Of a DNA stretch of 16,927 nucleotides, positions 14,919-16,927 are shown one piece after another (positions within the stretch are counted from its first letter, which is position 1; each line of letters opens with the position of its first letter). This DNA comes from an uncultured Bacilli bacterium (GTDB lineage: Bacteria > Bacillota_I > Bacilli_A > RF39 > UBA660), in the NCBI GenBank assembly GCA_934098345.1, contig CAKONX010000025.1, positions 1-16,927 of the forward strand, read 5' to 3'. The notes below the pieces were generated by a model, which saw only the letters and a list, made by a program, of their open reading frames with translations, made no database searches and was not told where the DNA came from. The position numbers and the translations under genes were made by a program.

Positions 14919-14949
14919 ACTTTATAGTATAATTAAGAAGGTGGTTTTT

Positions 14950-15600
14950 TTGAAAGATAAATCTAAACTTGTAATGCTTATATCAATTATTATTTTTATA
15001 GTTGTGCTCATAATCTCATTTTCTTTAATTACTTATTTTAATATAAAAAGAGAAAATAATAATAAAGAGAATAAGACAAGTGAGGTATCTCAAACAACAA
15101 CGAGTACTGAACTAACAACTACTGAAGAAGTTATAACTACAACAGAAAAGGTTAATATAACAACTACTAAGATTAAAGAAACTAAGACAACGACAACAAA
15201 AGAAAAAGAAACTACTGACTTAACAACTGAACTTGTAAATGATATAATAAATCCTAATTCTTTAGGTTCTTGGGACTTATTAATATATAATTTAATTAAT
15301 GAAGAAAGAAAAAAGAATGGACTTAATACTTTAAGTGTTAGATCCTCATTATATAACTTAACTATATCAGCTGTTGATAAATGGCCAAGTATACATGATG
15401 AAGGATTAAAAGAATATTTAAATACTTACAATTATTATGGATATCAAAGTAATATTTTAAGTAGTAGTAATGGTTATAAAGAAATTGCTTCAGAAGTATT
15501 TAAAAATACTGATGTTGAAACAAATGCTTACTTAAATTATATTGGACTATATACTAAAAAAATTGATAATAAATATTATTTTATAATTATGTACGAATAA
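14950..15600 (+). CDS. Membrane-anchored CAP-like protein with Thr-rich stalk
   Basis: A 216-residue protein. Residues about 6-30 form an N-terminal membrane anchor, 43-94 are a low-complexity stalk dominated by Thr with Glu and Lys, and 107-216 resemble the start of a bacterial CAP/SCP (YkwD-like) domain: LLIYNLINEERKKNGLNTLSV followed by a helix. In such domains a His and Glu pair usually follows; here I see only SIHDEG near 147 and no HS...GEN motif, so it is a divergent or inactive member. Roles of such proteins in Bacillota are mostly unknown (spore coat or wall association in a few). The TTG at 14950 is preferred, since the AAGGTGG ribosome site lies just before it and overlaps the upstream GTG at 14941. 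It sits between dnaE and ffh with gaps of 31 and 18 bases. Confidence 0.6.
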   Translation: MKDKSKLVMLISIIIFIVVLIISFSLITYFNIKRENNNKENKTSEVSQTTTSTELTTTEEVITTTEKVNITTTKIKETKTTTTKEKETTDLTTELVNDIINPNSLGSWDLLIYNLINEERKKNGLNTLSVRSSLYNLTISAVDKWPSIHDEGLKEYLNTYNYYGYQSNILSSSNGYKEIASEVFKNTDVETNAYLNYIGLYTKKIDNKYYFIIMYE

Positions 15601-15618
15601 ATTAAAGGAGATGATTAT

Positions 15619-16926
15619 ATGTTTGAATACATGGGAGACAGATTAAGTAATGCCATTAGAAATATTAAAGGTATGGGTAAGATTACTGAAGAAAATATTG
15701 GAGATGCAATAAGAGAAATAAGAACTGCTCTTTTGGAAGCTGATGTTAACTATGAAGTAGTAAAAGAATTTACTAAAAATGTCAAAGAAAAAGCTTTAGG
15801 AATGGAAGTATCTAAATCTTTAAAACCAGAAGAGTTATTTATAAAAATAGTTAAAGATGAATTAGTTTCTTTATTAGGTGGAGATTATGTTCCACTTGAA
15901 ACTGAAAAAAATCCAACAGTTATAATGATGGTTGGTCTTCAAGGTAGTGGTAAAACTACTACTTCTGGTAAAATAGCAGCTTTAGTTAGAAAAAAACACA
16001 AGAAAAATCCTTTATTAGTTGCATGCGATATCTATAGACCTGCAGCAATTGAACAATTAAAAGAAATTGGAAAACAACTTAATATTCCAGTTTTTGAAGA
16101 AGGAACTAAACCAGTAAAAGAAATAGTAAATGATGCTCTTAATTATGCTAAAGAAAACAAACATGATTTTATTATTTTAGATACAGCAGGTAGACTTCAT
16201 ATAGATGAATCTTTAATGGATGAATTAAAAACTGTTGAAAGTGAATTTAAACCAAATGAAATTCTTTTAGTAATTGATGCGATGATGGGTCAAGATGCAA
16301 TAAATGTTATAAATGGATTTAATGATTCACTTCATTTAACTGGAGCAATTTTAACTAAAATGGATGGAAACACTAAAGGTGGTGTTGCATTATCTGTAAG
16401 ACATTTAACAAATATTCCAATTAAGTTTATCGGAGATTCTGAAAAACTTGATGGATTAAGTGAATTTTATCCTGAAAGAATGGCTGAAAGAATTTTAGAC
16501 ATGGGTGATATTCTATCAATTGCTGAAAAAGTTGAAAATGTAGTTTCTGAAGATGAAGCAACTGATTTAGCAAGGAAAATGAAAAAAGGAGAATATACTT
16601 TAGAAGATTTCTTAACTAATATGAAACAAATTAGAAAACTTGGACCTTTAGAAAATTTATTAAAAATGATACCAGGTGCAAGAAAAATGGGACTTAATAA
16701 TATTAATATTGATCCAAAAGATATGGCTCATGTAGAAGCAATAGTTTTATCAATGACTCCTTATGAAAGAAGACATCCAGAAGTTATAAAAAATTCTAGA
16801 AAGTTGCGTATTTCAAAAGGTTGTGGAAGAAGCGTAGAAGAAATTAATAGACTTTTAAAACAATTTGAAAGTATGAAAACTATGATGAAACAAATGAGTA
16901 ATGGAAATATGAAACTACCTTTTTAG
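15619..16926 (+). CDS. ffh: Signal recognition particle protein Ffh
   Basis: A 435-residue, complete SRP54-type GTPase. With SRP RNA and the receptor FtsY it directs ribosomes making membrane and secreted proteins to the SecYEG channel. The N domain (1-90) includes AIREIRTALLEADV. The G domain has the P-loop GLQGSGKTTT (106-115), the CDIYRPAA insertion-box region (136-143), DTAGR (188-192) and TKMDG (246-250). The M domain (from about 300) has SRKLRISKGCGRSVEEINRLLKQF (about 394-417), the helix that binds SRP RNA, and a short Met-rich tail. The ATG at 15619 has an AAAGGAG site. Only 18 bases separate it from the CAP-like gene, and no promoter or terminator is seen between, so it is probably transcribed from upstream. 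The partner gene ylxM, often next to ffh, is not present upstream. The stop is one base from the window end. Confidence 0.97.
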   Translation: MFEYMGDRLSNAIRNIKGMGKITEENIGDAIREIRTALLEADVNYEVVKEFTKNVKEKALGMEVSKSLKPEELFIKIVKDELVSLLGGDYVPLETEKNPTVIMMVGLQGSGKTTTSGKIAALVRKKHKKNPLLVACDIYRPAAIEQLKEIGKQLNIPVFEEGTKPVKEIVNDALNYAKENKHDFIILDTAGRLHIDESLMDELKTVESEFKPNEILLVIDAMMGQDAINVINGFNDSLHLTGAILTKMDGNTKGGVALSVRHLTNIPIKFIGDSEKLDGLSEFYPERMAERILDMGDILSIAEKVENVVSEDEATDLARKMKKGEYTLEDFLTNMKQIRKLGPLENLLKMIPGARKMGLNNINIDPKDMAHVEAIVLSMTPYERRHPEVIKNSRKLRISKGCGRSVEEINRLLKQFESMKTMMKQMSNGNMKLPF

Positions 16927-16927
16927 G

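Noticed and set aside
14905..14933. TAGATA-17-TATAAT as a promoter for the CAP-like gene
   Set aside because: The boxes are plausible, but the predicted start near 14940 would cut into the ribosome site, and transcription from dnaE explains expression. I kept it only as part of the short-leader observation.
15080..15240. Thr-codon-rich tract as a CRISPR-like or tandem repeat array
   Set aside because: The repetition follows Thr codons (ACT/ACA/ACG mixtures) in the coding frame, with no fixed repeat unit or spacers.

Overview
The window is AT-rich DNA (by eye about a quarter G+C) with AGGAGG/AGGTGG-type ribosome sites, TTGACA/TATAAT-type promoters and short gaps. It carries sporulation genes of the spoIIA/spoVA type, RNase J, DnaE with a Bacillota-style order of domains, bL28 and Ffh. 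I read it as an endospore-forming, low-GC Bacillota, probably an uncultured gut-type member of class Bacilli near the Erysipelotrichales/RF39/Mollicutes side. The class-level placement is inference. The standard code fits: tryptophan is TGG. None of the 16 complete genes ends in TGA (8 TAA, 8 TAG).

Layout. Positions 1-249 (minus): tail of a decayed IS30-family transposase, cut by the window edge. 272-2772 (minus): RNase J followed by a ZIP-family metal transporter, from a good sigma-A-type promoter at 2823-2851. 2938-6826 (plus): a sporulation block made of an unrecognised membrane-anchored protein, SpoIIAA, a short sigma-F-like factor, SpoVAC, SpoVAD and SpoVAE. The anti-sigma factor gene spoIIAB, expected between spoIIAA and sigF, is missing. 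6878-10928 (plus): two unrecognised membrane-anchored extracellular proteins and an aryl-sulfate sulfotransferase-family beta-propeller protein, also anchored at the N-terminus. 10929-11887 (minus): a PHP-family phosphoesterase and ribosomal protein bL28. 12063-16926 (plus): DnaE with a degraded PHP domain, a Thr-rich-stalked CAP-like surface protein and Ffh of the signal recognition particle.

How the parts relate. In B. subtilis, SpoIIAA, SpoIIAB and sigma-F form the partner switch that turns on forespore transcription, and the SpoVA proteins form the dipicolinic-acid channel of the spore inner membrane. Here both are reduced and fused into one overlapping transcription unit. The sigF-spoVAC junction contains a long hairpin that holds the spoVAC ribosome site. 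The three anchored proteins downstream look like an envelope cassette of unknown role.

Two architectural habits recur. Every terminator-like hairpin that I found overlaps the stop codon of the gene it follows, and several TATAAT boxes lie only 4-14 bases before the ribosome site, which predicts very short leaders. I saw no tRNA, rRNA, CRISPR array, intact insertion sequence or recognisable riboswitch.
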